Assembly (NCBI RefSeq): GCF_031846275.1 | Contig: NZ_JAVRIB010000001.1 | Span: forward strand, 186,001-250,000 | Direction of reading: 5' to 3' | DNA from: Spectribacter hydrogenoxidans | GTDB lineage: Bacteria; Pseudomonadota; Gammaproteobacteria; Nevskiales; Salinisphaeraceae | DNA length: 64,000 nt | Part shown: one piece after another, positions 45,701-54,770 of the stretch | Layout: each line of letters starts with the position of its first letter | Position numbering within the stretch: position 1 is the first letter of the stretch | The notes under the pieces: generated by a model | Database searches by the model: none | The model's input: only the letters and a program-made list of their open reading frames with translations | Told to the model about the DNA's origin: nothing | Translations under genes and position numbers: made by a program

Positions 45701-46585
45701 GAGTTGCAGGTAGGTGTCGGGGCCGATCGCATCGACGTAACCGGGACGGTCACCGTGCCCGAGGCCGACATCACTCCCCGCAACCTGCCCGCGGGCAGCG
45801 CGGTGACGGTCTCGGATGATCAGGTCATCGTCAGCGCGGAAAATGAGCCGGGCGCCGCGGGCCGGGCTCTTCATGCCGACGTGACGCTGGTGCTGGGCGA
45901 TGCCGTGCATTTCGAGGGTTTCGGCCTGACCGCCGACATCGCCGGCAGCCTGGCAGTGAAACAGCGACCCGGCGACCCGGCCACCGGCACCGGCGAGCTG
46001 CGCGTCACCGAGGGCCGCTACAAGGCCTACGGGCAGGACCTGGATATCCAGCGCGGACGGGTTTTGTTTGCCGGCGGGCCGGTCACCCAGCCCGGGCTCG
46101 ATGTACGGGCGGTGCGACGGCCGGCAACAGACGTGCTGGTGGGCGTGCAGGTGCGCGGCAATCTGCGCACGCCCGACTTCACGCTCTACTCGGAACCCGG
46201 CATGGGCCAGTCGGAACAGTTGTCGTGGCTGCTGCTGGGCCGGCCGCTGGACGGCGCGTCCTCCTCGGAAACCAGCCTAGTGTCGCGCGCGGCGCTGGCG
46301 CTGGGCCTCAAGGGCGGCAACACCCTGGTCAAGAGCGTGGGCGACCGACTGGGGCTGGACGAGATCGGGATCGACAGCGCGCCCGGCACCACCGGCGAAC
46401 AGGCGGCGCTGATGGTGGGGAAGTGGCTGACGCCCCGGCTGTACGTGAACTACGGGGTGGGACTGTTCGAGCCGGTATCGACCCTGCGGCTGCGTTATAC
46501 GCTGACGCCGTTATGGCGCATCCAGACCGAGTCCACCGGGGCGCATTCGGGAGGTGACCTGCTGTTCTCGATAGAACGGCCCTAG
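42797..46585 (+). CDS. tamB: Translocation and assembly module subunit TamB
   Basis: 1262 aa, normal TamB length. An N-terminal inner-membrane anchor (LTWLFLGLAGLLLLVAGLAAFVAG) leads into a long repetitive beta-rich periplasmic rod of AsmA/Mdm31-like groove type. The C-terminal DUF490 domain is VRGNLRTPDFTLYSEPGM, QLSWLLLGRPLDG, RLYVNYGVGLFEPVSTLRLRYTL. It starts right after the tamA stop. The composition is strongly acidic, in keeping with a salt-adapted organism. Confidence 0.93.
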   Translation: MARWLTWLFLGLAGLLLLVAGLAAFVAGTQTGLRWAWSMGEPYLPQGIQIASVEGRLLDEVAVSGLAVDVPGLELDAERLRLAWQPSRLWQGELRVKALEGSGISITTQPDETPPADDSDTPTELPERIELPLRVVIERLAIRDVAYRSQPDAEPIRLDRAELRAQLDNQQWQIDTLTLRAPLADADGSLRLTPVRPFAVEASLDWTLRAPDLAPIGGQTRIAGDLLERLAIDQTVAAPYNARAEVVLTQLLDDAALDATVRLNQTDVAAIRADLPPAGVDAELDASGPLTDLSVEGWITGDSEAHGRARLELAASVAPTRIRLETLRLTSPDMAGQLTADGRVALTEGTPLDVRLQWQNLQWPLTGEPTARSDAGSIEVAGQLDDYRLDADLGWQLPEQDAGRLQLAGTGDLSSLQLSTIAVSGGPGRVTGEARVAWAPALDAELRLTGDNVNPGAIQTAWPGNLSLDLHATAAMPDGTLTARVETLAVDGQLREVPVRVDAAAGYRPDRIDLDRLLLEAGGNLLTANGRLGLAQTASSLDWTLDAPALNTLAPFGAALDGAAVGEGRVSGTLQALRISADLSGSDLEAAGNELASLTLRADIDRSGQTRSRLDLQLTDLQAGGQTLDSVALIGDGTPAKHQLQLAVTGPQLEADLGLTGALADTDWAFTLEQLDLSYDQLPTFTLAGTAGGRISAQIQSLSETCLTGGDARLCLAGERDGSDLTGSVSISNAALALVGPWLPPDLAITGTMDADGEARIRDGQPDVNLRVTTSAGAVSATDADGNDLTLLGFEAGQITAGLQDNRLTVDGELPLTAGGRVALAVNAGDAETGLADGPLSGTIDVSVPDLTVITRLTDEVEHFDGGLQGQLSLAGSLTTPEVVGELALEADRVALVTPGLELTAVRAALVGQGNQVQLDASATSGEGTVNADGTIGFGGDGPTVALSVQGERFLALDTRDARVLVSPELQVGVGADRIDVTGTVTVPEADITPRNLPAGSAVTVSDDQVIVSAENEPGAAGRALHADVTLVLGDAVHFEGFGLTADIAGSLAVKQRPGDPATGTGELRVTEGRYKAYGQDLDIQRGRVLFAGGPVTQPGLDVRAVRRPATDVLVGVQVRGNLRTPDFTLYSEPGMGQSEQLSWLLLGRPLDGASSSETSLVSRAALALGLKGGNTLVKSVGDRLGLDEIGIDSAPGTTGEQAALMVGKWLTPRLYVNYGVGLFEPVSTLRLRYTLTPLWRIQTESTGAHSGGDLLFSIERP

Positions 46586-46593
46586 GAAAAGTC

Positions 46594-47187
46594 CTAGGAT
46601 TCGGGCCTCCGCACCCGGCGGTCCAGGCGAACCCGCCAGGCGAACAGCGCGGCAAACACCGCAAACAACACCAGTCCGGCAATCAGCAGGGTGATCCCGC
46701 CGCGATCGCTCTGCAGGGCGGTGAGGGCGCGGCCCACCGCCGACCCCAGGAAATACATCAGCAGTCCGATCACGGTCAGCCAGATCAGGGTGCCGATGAA
46801 GTCGTAGATGAAGAATTTCAGCGGCGACACCCGGGCAGCCCCGATCACGAACGGCATCACCGAGCGCAGACCGTAGAAAAAGCGCAGGCCGATGATCAGG
46901 CCGGCCCCGTAGCGGTCCAGCAGCCGCCCCGCATAGCGCGCCCGCGCCTTCCAGCGCGGGCGGCGGGCGATGAACGGCTTGCCGGTGTAACGCCCGAGGT
47001 AGAACCAGGCGTTGTCGCCGATCACCGTGCCGATCAGACCGGCCAGCAGCACCCCCGGGAACCAGATCACCTCCTGTTGTGCGGCAATCGCGCCCAGCAG
47101 CAGGCTGGTTTCACCCTCGAAGAAGCAGCCGATCGCCACGGCCAGGTAGCCGTAGGCGATGATCAATTCCTGCAACCACTGGAGCAT
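46594..47187 (-). CDS. DedA family membrane protein
   Basis: 197 aa from ATG 47187 (MLQWLQEL). DedA signatures: EGETSLLLGAIAA, GDNAWFYLGRYTGKP and RFFYGLRSVMPFVIGAARVSPLKFFIYDFIGTLIW, with the Arg and Glu residues of the conserved membrane hairpins. The family acts in flipping polyprenyl-phosphate or other lipid carriers and in membrane homeostasis. It converges on tamB. Confidence 0.9.
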   Translation of the reverse strand: MLQWLQELIIAYGYLAVAIGCFFEGETSLLLGAIAAQQEVIWFPGVLLAGLIGTVIGDNAWFYLGRYTGKPFIARRPRWKARARYAGRLLDRYGAGLIIGLRFFYGLRSVMPFVIGAARVSPLKFFIYDFIGTLIWLTVIGLLMYFLGSAVGRALTALQSDRGGITLLIAGLVLFAVFAALFAWRVRLDRRVRRPES

Positions 47188-47213
47188 GGGGAAAGAACAG
47201 GCTGCGGGCCCGT

Positions 47214-47885
47214 TCAGTTCCCCGCGATCGACAATACTCCCCGCAGCCACGCCCCGATCGTCCGGATTTCCTCCAGGCAGACCTGATGCTGCATCGGATA
47301 ACTGTGCCAGGCGACCGTGTAGCCCGCCGCCTGCAGATGATCGCGGCTCATCTCCCCGAGCTGCTGCGGCAGCATGGGGTCGAGACTGCCATGAGCCATG
47401 AAAACGGGCAGGTCTCGGTTGGCGCCGCTGACCTCGCCGGCCAGGCGGTCGCGCAGCGGCAGGTAGGTGGACAACCCCATCACCCCCGCCAGACGCTCGG
47501 GATGACGCAGGGCGGCATGGAGGGCAATCGCGCCGCCCTGGGAAAAGCCGGCCAGCACGATCGCGCCCGCCGGAATGCCGGCCTCGCGCTCGGCGGCGAT
47601 CAGGGTTTCCACCTCCGACCGGGAGGCTTCGATGCCCTCGGCATCCTCGCGCGCGCTCACGTCCAGGCTGGCAATGTCGTACCAGGCCCGCATGGCCATG
47701 CCGTTGTTGAGCGTGACCGGGCGCACCGGGGCATGCGGAAAGATGAAGCGCACCCCGGCATCCGCGGGCAACCCCAGTTCCGGCACCACCGGCTGGAAAT
47801 CATGGCCATCGGCACCCAGTCCGTGCAGCCAGATAATACTGGCGCGATGCGCGCCACGCGGTTCGACAACCACTGATTCGAGCAT
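47214..47885 (-). CDS. Carboxylesterase/phospholipase family alpha/beta hydrolase
   Basis: 223 aa from ATG 47885. It has IIWLHGLGADGHDF (oxyanion region), IVLAGFSQGGAIALHAAL with nucleophile Ser, MAHGSLDPMLP with the Asp, and SYPMQHQVCLEE with the His. This is the small carboxylesterase II (EstB/acyl-protein thioesterase-like) family. The substrate is likely short-chain esters. It lies 26 bp before dedA on the same strand. Confidence 0.9.
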   Translation of the reverse strand: MLESVVVEPRGAHRASIIWLHGLGADGHDFQPVVPELGLPADAGVRFIFPHAPVRPVTLNNGMAMRAWYDIASLDVSAREDAEGIEASRSEVETLIAAEREAGIPAGAIVLAGFSQGGAIALHAALRHPERLAGVMGLSTYLPLRDRLAGEVSGANRDLPVFMAHGSLDPMLPQQLGEMSRDHLQAAGYTVAWHSYPMQHQVCLEEIRTIGAWLRGVLSIAGN

Positions 47886-48154
47886 GAGAATTCCGTGCTT
47901 CCGGCCCGGCCGGATTGTGATCCCCACCCGGGATGGGCGTAAACTGGGTCTTCGGTGACCGGGCCGGTGTCCTGGGGCCGATGCCCCGTTCGCCGGGCCC
48001 ACGCGCGGTCCCGGTGCCGGTGGCGACGATACACAAAAAACAAGACAGGATGCGAGCGGCCCACGGGCGGGCTGCAGCCGGAGACACGCGTCGCCGGTTG
48101 CCAGGCCGGCCATCCGATTGCCGGGCCAACCAACCACGACAACGGAGGTTAACG

Positions 48155-49261
<1,107 letters not shown>

Positions 49262-49286
49262 TCCCGACCCAGAGGAGCTCGAGTCG

Positions 49287-50132
49287 ATGGAACAGATCGA
49301 CGCACACAAGTGCTTCGGCGGCTGGCAGCGCCGCTACACCCACGAGTCGAAGGTCTGCGACTGCACCATGACCTTCGCCGTGTTCCTGCCGCCGCAGGCG
49401 GAACAGGGCCCGGTGCCGGCGGTTTACTACCTGTCCGGCCTGACCTGTACCGACGAGAATTTCGTCAACAAGGCTGGTGCACAGCGGGTGGCGGCGGAAC
49501 TGGGTCTGGCGCTGATCGCGCCGGACACCAGCCCCCGCGGCCACAACCTGCCGGGCGAGGACGATAGCTACGACTTCGGCAGTGCCGCCGGCTTCTACGT
49601 CAATGCCACCCAGCCACCCTGGGCCGGCAAGTACAACATGTACGATTACGTGGTCGAGGAATTGCCTGCGCTGATCAAGTCCGAGTTTGCCGCCACCGTC
49701 AGCGACAAGGCCTCGATCATGGGTCATTCCATGGGCGGACACGGGGCGCTGGTGATCGGTCTGCGAAACGCGGATCGTTACGCCTCGGTATCCGCCTTCT
49801 CGCCGATCGTTGCCCCCGGTCAGGTGCCCTGGGGGCACAAGGCACTGGGCGGCTACCTCGGCGACGATCGTGCGGCCTGGCGGGATTACGACGCCACCGC
49901 ATTGGTGGAGGACGGCAAACGCTTTCCAGGGCCGGCCCCGCTGATCGATCAGGGCCTGGACGACGGCTTCCTGGAGGAACAGCTGCGGCCGGAACTGCTG
50001 GAAGACGCCGCCAAGGCGGCCGGCATCGAGGTGAGCGTGCGTCATCAGCCCGGCTACGACCACAGCTACTTCTTTATTGCCACCTTCATGGAAGACCACC
50101 TGCGGCATCACGGCAAGGCATTGCTCGGGTAG
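49287..50132 (+). CDS. fghA: S-formylglutathione hydrolase
   Basis: 281 aa from ATG 49287 (GAGGAG upstream). The esterase D family signature is FPVFYYLSGLTCTDENF-like (PAVYYLSGLTCTDENF) and GHSMGGHGALVIGL has the catalytic Ser; PGYDHSYFFI holds the His. It converts S-formylglutathione to formate and glutathione. It lies 25 bp after adhC, forming the glutathione-dependent formaldehyde detoxification operon. Confidence 0.95.
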   Translation: MEQIDAHKCFGGWQRRYTHESKVCDCTMTFAVFLPPQAEQGPVPAVYYLSGLTCTDENFVNKAGAQRVAAELGLALIAPDTSPRGHNLPGEDDSYDFGSAAGFYVNATQPPWAGKYNMYDYVVEELPALIKSEFAATVSDKASIMGHSMGGHGALVIGLRNADRYASVSAFSPIVAPGQVPWGHKALGGYLGDDRAAWRDYDATALVEDGKRFPGPAPLIDQGLDDGFLEEQLRPELLEDAAKAAGIEVSVRHQPGYDHSYFFIATFMEDHLRHHGKALLG

Positions 50133-50165
50133 ACTCTGCGGCTGCCTGAATCAGGGAAGCCGCCC

Positions 50166-50291
50166 GTGTCGCGCCCGGTTACCGCATTACTGCTGATCAT
50201 CACCCTTCTGGCCGCTGGCTGCGGCCAGAAGGGTGATCTCTACCTGCCGGACGAAGAAAACAACCCCGGCGAACAGGCCAGCCAGGAATAG
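50166..50291 (+). CDS. lptM: LptM-like small lipoprotein
   Basis: 41 aa from GTG 50166 (AGGGAAG upstream). The signal SRPVTALLLIITLLAAGC has a lipobox, and CGQKGDLYLP is the conserved LptM (YifL) start of the mature peptide. The family lipoprotein assists LptD maturation and disulfide rearrangement in the outer membrane. It is 5 bp before lysA, as in many gammaproteobacteria. The lipobox region is covered by a 15-bp hairpin. Confidence 0.85.
   Translation: MSRPVTALLLIITLLAAGCGQKGDLYLPDEENNPGEQASQE
50199..50237 (+). other. 15-bp perfect hairpin inside lptM
   Basis: ATCACCCTTCTGGCC and its exact inverse GGCCAGAAGGGTGAT flank a 9-nt loop. No U-tract follows, so it is not a plain terminator; it may slow the ribosome or polymerase before lysA. 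Confidence 0.6.
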
Positions 50292-50296
50292 CCGGC

Positions 50297-51583
50297 ATGG
50301 ATCATTTCCAGTACCGCGGCGATCGCCTGCTCGCCGAAGACGTGGACCTCGGCGATATCGCAGCCCGCTTCGGCACCCCTTGCTACGTCTACTCCGCCGC
50401 CACCCTGCGTCGTCACTATCAGGTGTTCGACGACGCGCTAGCAGGCCATCCCCATCTGATCTGCTACGCGGTCAAGGCCAACTCGAACCTGGCCATTCTG
50501 GGGCTGCTGGCCGACCTGGGAAGCGGCTTCGACATCGTGTCGGTGGGCGAACTGGAACGGGTGCTGGCCGCCGGCGGCGATCCGGCGAAAGTGGTGTTTT
50601 CCGGCGTGGGCAAGCGGGCCGACGAGATGGCCCGGGCGCTGGAAGCCGGTATCCGCTGCTTCAACGTGGAATCGGAAAGCGAACTGCAACGGCTGAACCG
50701 GGTTGCCGGCGAGCTGGGCGTCATCGCGCCGGTGTCGCTGCGGGTCAATCCGGACGTCGACGCCGGCACTCACCCCTATATCGCCACCGGTCTCAAGGAA
50801 AACAAGTTCGGCATCGACATCGCACGGGCAGAAGCGGTCTATCGGGAGGCCGCGGCCCTGCCGCACGTCGCGGTGGTCGGCGCCGACTGCCACATCGGCT
50901 CGCAGCTCACGCGCCTGGATCCGTTTCGCGATGCGGTGTCGCGCATGCTGGCGCTGATCGACCGGCTGGCCGACCAGGGCATCACCATTCGTCACCTCGA
51001 CGTCGGCGGCGGGCTGGGCATCACCTACCGTGACGAGACCCCGCCGTCCCCCGCCGATTACGCCACCGCGGTGCGCGAACTGGTCGCCGACCGCGACCTA
51101 GAACTGCTGGTAGAGCCCGGCCGCGTGCTGGTTGGCAATGCCGGCATCCTGCTCACCCGGGTGGAACTGCTCAAGCCCGGTGAGCACAAGAATTTCGCCA
51201 TCGTCGACGCCGCCATGAATGACCTGCTGCGGCCGGCGCTCTACGACGCCTGGCAAGCGATCGTGCCGGTGGACAGGAGCGCCGGCGGGAACACCCGCAA
51301 CTGGGACGTGGTCGGCCCGGTCTGCGAGACCGGCGACTGGCTGGGCCGGGACCGCGAACTGAGCCTGGCCGAGGGCGACCTGCTGGCGGTGCGTTCCGCC
51401 GGCGCCTACGGCTTTGCCATGGCCTCCAACTACAACAGCCGGCCGCGGCCACCGGAACTGCTGGTCGACGGTGAGGCCGTGCACGAGGTGCGCTCGCGGG
51501 AAACCATCGCCGACCTGATGCGCGGCGAGCAGGCAGTCGCCTCGTTGAACGCGGGGCTTACCGCAAAGGGCGCAAAGGGATGA
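50297..51583 (+). CDS. lysA: Diaminopimelate decarboxylase
   Basis: 428 aa. PLP lysine in CYAVKANSNLAILGLL near residue 59; VGADCHIGSQ and HLDVGGGLGI for PLP binding; VEPGRVLVGNAG; and VGPVCETGDWLGRDREL with the catalytic Cys. It makes L-lysine from meso-diaminopimelate in the cytoplasm. It follows lptM closely, a common pairing. The usual neighbour dapF is not present; polA follows instead. Confidence 0.95.
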   Translation: MDHFQYRGDRLLAEDVDLGDIAARFGTPCYVYSAATLRRHYQVFDDALAGHPHLICYAVKANSNLAILGLLADLGSGFDIVSVGELERVLAAGGDPAKVVFSGVGKRADEMARALEAGIRCFNVESESELQRLNRVAGELGVIAPVSLRVNPDVDAGTHPYIATGLKENKFGIDIARAEAVYREAAALPHVAVVGADCHIGSQLTRLDPFRDAVSRMLALIDRLADQGITIRHLDVGGGLGITYRDETPPSPADYATAVRELVADRDLELLVEPGRVLVGNAGILLTRVELLKPGEHKNFAIVDAAMNDLLRPALYDAWQAIVPVDRSAGGNTRNWDVVGPVCETGDWLGRDRELSLAEGDLLAVRSAGAYGFAMASNYNSRPRPPELLVDGEAVHEVRSRETIADLMRGEQAVASLNAGLTAKGAKG

Positions 51584-51641
51584 TTGGTCGAGTCGGATAC
51601 CAGCATGCCATCGCGTCGTTCGCGGTTCACGTTGCCGGATC

Positions 51642-54356
51642 ATGAGCGAGCAAGCCCCAAAAGACCCGCTCATCCTGGTCGACGGGTCCTCCTGGCTATA
51701 CCGGGCCTTTCATGCGCTGCCGCCACTGACCAACCGCGACAACGAGCCCACCGGCGCGATCTACGGCATGACCAACATGCTGCGCAAGCTGCTGCGCGAG
51801 TACGGCGCGGAGCGCGTGGTGGTGGTGTTCGACCCGCGCGGCAAGACCTTCCGCAATGACCTGTACGCCGAGTACAAGGCCAACCGTCCGCCGGTACCGC
51901 CGGAACTGTCAGCCCAGTTCGAGGGCATTCGCGACATCGTCCGGGCCCTGGGCCTACCGTTGATCCAGCGTGACGGGGTGGAGGCCGACGACGTGATCGG
52001 CACCCTGGCGACACGGGCGGCCGCAGCGGGTGAGACGGTACTGATCGTCACCGGCGACAAGGACATGGCGCAGCTGGTCGACGAACGCATCGAGCTGCTC
52101 GATACCATGCAGGACCGGCGCACGGACATCGCCCGGGTACAGGAGAAGTTCGGCGTGGGGCCGACGCTGATCGCCGATTACCTGGCCCTGGTCGGCGACA
52201 GTTCGGACAATATCCCCGGCGTAGCCAAGGTCGGCCCCAAGACCGCCTCCAAATGGCTGAACGAGTACGGCTCGCTGGATGGCGTCATCGCGCACGCCGG
52301 GGAGATTGGCGGCAAGGTGGCGAAGAATCTTACAGCCGCGCTGGACGACCTGCCGTTGTACCGGGATCTGGCCACCATCCGCTGCGAACTGGATCTCGAC
52401 GAGGGACCAGCCGACCTGCGACGCGGCGAGCCGGATACCGCAGCGCTGGCCGAACTGTACCAGCGCTTCGATTTCAGTGCCTGGCTGCGGGAACTCGATG
52501 AGGGCGAGACGGGCTCGGCAGCGCCATCGGCAACCGACCCGCCCCCGGCCGCGGACTACCACACGGTGCTGGATCGCGAGGCTTTCGCCGCCATGCGCGA
52601 CCAGCTCGCCGCCGCCGAGCTGATCTGCTTCGATACCGAAACCGACAGCCTGCAGCCGATGCAGGCCAATCTGGTGGGTCTGTCGTTCGCCTGCACGCCG
52701 GGCGAGGCCTGGTACGTGCCGGTGGGCCACGACTACCCGGGTGCGCCCGACCAGCTGGACCGCGGCTGGGTGCTGGACCAGCTGGAGCCGATCCTCGCCG
52801 ATCCCGACCAGCCCAAGGTCGGCCAGCATCTGAAATACGACATCAACGTGCTCGCGCGCGCGGGCGTCACCGTCGCCGGCTGCGATTTCGACACCATGCT
52901 CGAGTCCTACGTGTTGAACAGCACGGCCACCCGCCACGACATGGATTCGCTGGCGCGCAAGTTCCTCGATCGCGGCACCATCAAATTCGAGGAGGTGGCC
53001 GGCAAGGGGGCCAAGCAGATCACCTTCAATCAGGTGGGTCTGGAGGAAGCCGCACCCTACGCCGCGGAGGACGCCGACGTCACCCTGCAGCTGCACCGGC
53101 GGCTGTATCCGGAACTGGCGCAGGACAAGCAACTGGCCGCACTGTTCCACGAGATCGAAATGCCGCTGATGCCGGTGCTGGCCACCGTGGAGCGCAACGG
53201 TGTACTCATCGACAGCGATTTCCTCGGCCGCATCAGCGGCGAGATGGGCGAGCGCATGGCCGAGCTGCAGACCCGTGCCTTAGAGGAGGCCGGGGAGGCG
53301 TTCAACCTGGGTTCGCCCAATCAGTTGCAGAAGATCCTGTTCGACAAGCTGGACCTGCCGGTGCTGCGCAAGACCCCCAAGGGGGCGCCCTCCACCGCCG
53401 AGGACGTGCTCAGCGAGCTGGCCGATCGCCACCCGCTGCCGCGCCTGATCCTGGACTGGCGGGAAATGGCCAAGCTGCGCTCGACCTATGCCGACAAACT
53501 GCCCGAGCAGGTCAATCCCGCGACCGGCCGGGTGCATACCAGCTACCAGCAGGCGGTGGCGGCCACCGGCCGGCTGTCGTCATCCGATCCCAACCTGCAG
53601 AACATCCCGATTCGCACCGAAACCGGCCGGCGCATCCGCGAGGCCTTCATCGCGCCCGAAGGCCGCGTCCTGCTCGCCGCGGACTATTCCCAGATCGAAC
53701 TGCGGATCATGGCCCATCTGTCCGAGGATCCGGTGCTGATCCGCGCCTTCCGTGACGGCGAGGACATTCACCGCGCCACCGCGGCGGAAGTGTTCGACAC
53801 CCCGCTGAATGATGTGTCCGGCGAGCAGCGGCGGGCGGCCAAGGCGATCAACTTCGGCCTGATGTACGGCATGTCGGCGTTCGGGCTGGCCCGCCAGCTG
53901 GGCATCGAACGCGGCGAGGCCGGGGCCTATATCGACCGCTTCTTCGAGCGTTTCGCCGGGGTCCGTCGGTTCATGGACAACACCCGCGAGGCCGCCCGCG
54001 AACAGGGTTACGTGGAAACCCTGTTCGGCCGCCGCCTGTATCTGCCCGAAATTCGTGACCGCAATGCCCAGCGCCGGCAGTACGCTGAGCGCACTGCCAT
54101 CAACGCCCCCCTGCAGGGCACCGCGGCGGACCTGATCAAGAAGGCCATGATCGACATCCACGGCTGGCTCGAAGCCGAATCGGCGGATGCGCTGATGATC
54201 ATGCAGGTGCACGACGAGCTCGTATTCGAAGTCCCCGAGAACGGGGCCGAGGCCTTGGCCGGGCGCATTGCCGAGCGCATGTGCGCGGTGGCGGCACTCG
54301 CCGTGCCACTGGTGGCGGATACCGGCATTGGACGAAGCTGGGAGCAGGCACACTAG
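51642..54356 (+). CDS. polA: DNA polymerase I
   Basis: 904 aa with all three domains. 5'-3' exonuclease: LILVDGSSWLYRAFHALPPL, then GDKDMAQLV and GDSSDNIPGV. 3'-5' exonuclease: ICFDTETDSL, YDINVL, and EDADVTLQLH, so proofreading looks intact. Polymerase: TGRLSSSDPNLQNIPIRTETGRRIREAFI, AADYSQIELRIMAHLS (motif A), RRAAKAINFGLMYG (motif B) and QVHDELVFEV (motif C). It fills gaps and removes primers. It is followed by the putative sRNA pair and engB. Confidence 0.96.
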   Translation: MSEQAPKDPLILVDGSSWLYRAFHALPPLTNRDNEPTGAIYGMTNMLRKLLREYGAERVVVVFDPRGKTFRNDLYAEYKANRPPVPPELSAQFEGIRDIVRALGLPLIQRDGVEADDVIGTLATRAAAAGETVLIVTGDKDMAQLVDERIELLDTMQDRRTDIARVQEKFGVGPTLIADYLALVGDSSDNIPGVAKVGPKTASKWLNEYGSLDGVIAHAGEIGGKVAKNLTAALDDLPLYRDLATIRCELDLDEGPADLRRGEPDTAALAELYQRFDFSAWLRELDEGETGSAAPSATDPPPAADYHTVLDREAFAAMRDQLAAAELICFDTETDSLQPMQANLVGLSFACTPGEAWYVPVGHDYPGAPDQLDRGWVLDQLEPILADPDQPKVGQHLKYDINVLARAGVTVAGCDFDTMLESYVLNSTATRHDMDSLARKFLDRGTIKFEEVAGKGAKQITFNQVGLEEAAPYAAEDADVTLQLHRRLYPELAQDKQLAALFHEIEMPLMPVLATVERNGVLIDSDFLGRISGEMGERMAELQTRALEEAGEAFNLGSPNQLQKILFDKLDLPVLRKTPKGAPSTAEDVLSELADRHPLPRLILDWREMAKLRSTYADKLPEQVNPATGRVHTSYQQAVAATGRLSSSDPNLQNIPIRTETGRRIREAFIAPEGRVLLAADYSQIELRIMAHLSEDPVLIRAFRDGEDIHRATAAEVFDTPLNDVSGEQRRAAKAINFGLMYGMSAFGLARQLGIERGEAGAYIDRFFERFAGVRRFMDNTREAAREQGYVETLFGRRLYLPEIRDRNAQRRQYAERTAINAPLQGTAADLIKKAMIDIHGWLEAESADALMIMQVHDELVFEVPENGAEALAGRIAERMCAVAALAVPLVADTGIGRSWEQAH

Positions 54357-54390
54357 AGCGGCGGTCCGGGTGCGGCCGCCACCCGTCAAT

Positions 54391-54411
54391 GTTTGTGGCA
54401 CCGCCACAAAC
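54391..54411 (+). other. Hairpin after polA
   Basis: GTTTGTGGC-acc-GCCACAAAC, a perfect 9-bp stem with a three-base loop, 35 bp after the polA stop. It has no U-tract, so it may stabilise the polA 3' end or help Rho-dependent termination. Confidence 0.5.
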
Positions 54412-54448
54412 CCCTGAACCGGAACGATAAAAAATTTTCTCTCCAGCC

Positions 54449-54476
54449 GGAACTCGAATCCGGATTACCGGTCTTA
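54449..54476 (+). promoter_or_regulatory. Sigma-E/AlgU-type promoter for sRNA copy 1
   Basis: GGAACTC (54449-54455), 16 bp, then TCTTA (54472-54476). Known sigma-E/AlgU promoters have GAACTT-N16/17-TCtgA. An A6T4 tract at 54429-54438 sits where an UP element would be. Transcription would start near 54483. Confidence 0.65.
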
Positions 54477-54482
54477 TTCCCC

Positions 54483-54596
54483 GTAAGCAAATGCTGCTTA
54501 CCCGCTTGTTCTCCCTGAGCGGTAACCAATCCGGTTCCCCCCAAGACCGGAGAAGTTGCCCCGGTGGTATTCCCCCTGCCACCGGGGCATTTTTTT
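54483..54596 (+). ncRNA. Putative envelope-stress sRNA copy 1 (polA-engB locus)
   Basis: About 114 nt with three parts. The 5' end has the inverted repeat GTAAGCA-aatgc-TGCTTAC. Next, TTACCCGCT pairs with AGCGGTAA around a loop holding TTCTCCCT, an anti-Shine-Dalgarno sequence. Then CCGGT/ACCGG encloses CCCCCC. Last is the terminator with a CCCCCT loop. The 42 nt from 54495 to 54536 are identical in copy 2. The polA-engB position is that of Spot 42 in E. coli and sigma-22-dependent ErsA in P. aeruginosa, and the promoter agrees with ErsA. Sequence homology to ErsA was not tested. Confidence 0.7.
54558..54596 (+). terminator. Rho-independent terminator of sRNA copy 1
   Basis: Perfect 10-bp stem GCCCCGGTGG / CCACCGGGGC, an 11-nt loop, then A and seven T. 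Confidence 0.92.
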
Positions 54597-54736
54597 GTCC
54601 GGCGCAAGGCTTGCGCGCCGTGCGCCTGCCAGCCTTCGTGATCTCCAGTCGATTGCATGCGCCTGCGATTCGCCGGGCGCAGATCGCTGATTTCAGGCGT
54701 TACCGTGACTCGGATGCCGGAATCATGCGCCCACGC

Positions 54737-54764
54737 GGAACTCCTGCGACAAGCATCGGTCTCA
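54737..54764 (+). promoter_or_regulatory. Sigma-E/AlgU-type promoter for sRNA copy 2
   Basis: GGAACTC (54737-54743), 16 bp, then TCTCA (54760-54764). The same elements and exact spacing as copy 1 are kept although the spacer itself has diverged, which argues for selection on the promoter. Start near 54771. Confidence 0.65.
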
Positions 54765-54770
54765 TCCCAT

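Noticed and set aside
54447..54463. T-arm-like hairpin on the minus strand (CCGGA, TTCGAGT loop, TCCGG)
   Set aside because: The 7-nt loop fits a tRNA T-loop, but there is no matching acceptor stem, anticodon arm or CCA. The sequence overlaps the copy 1 promoter.
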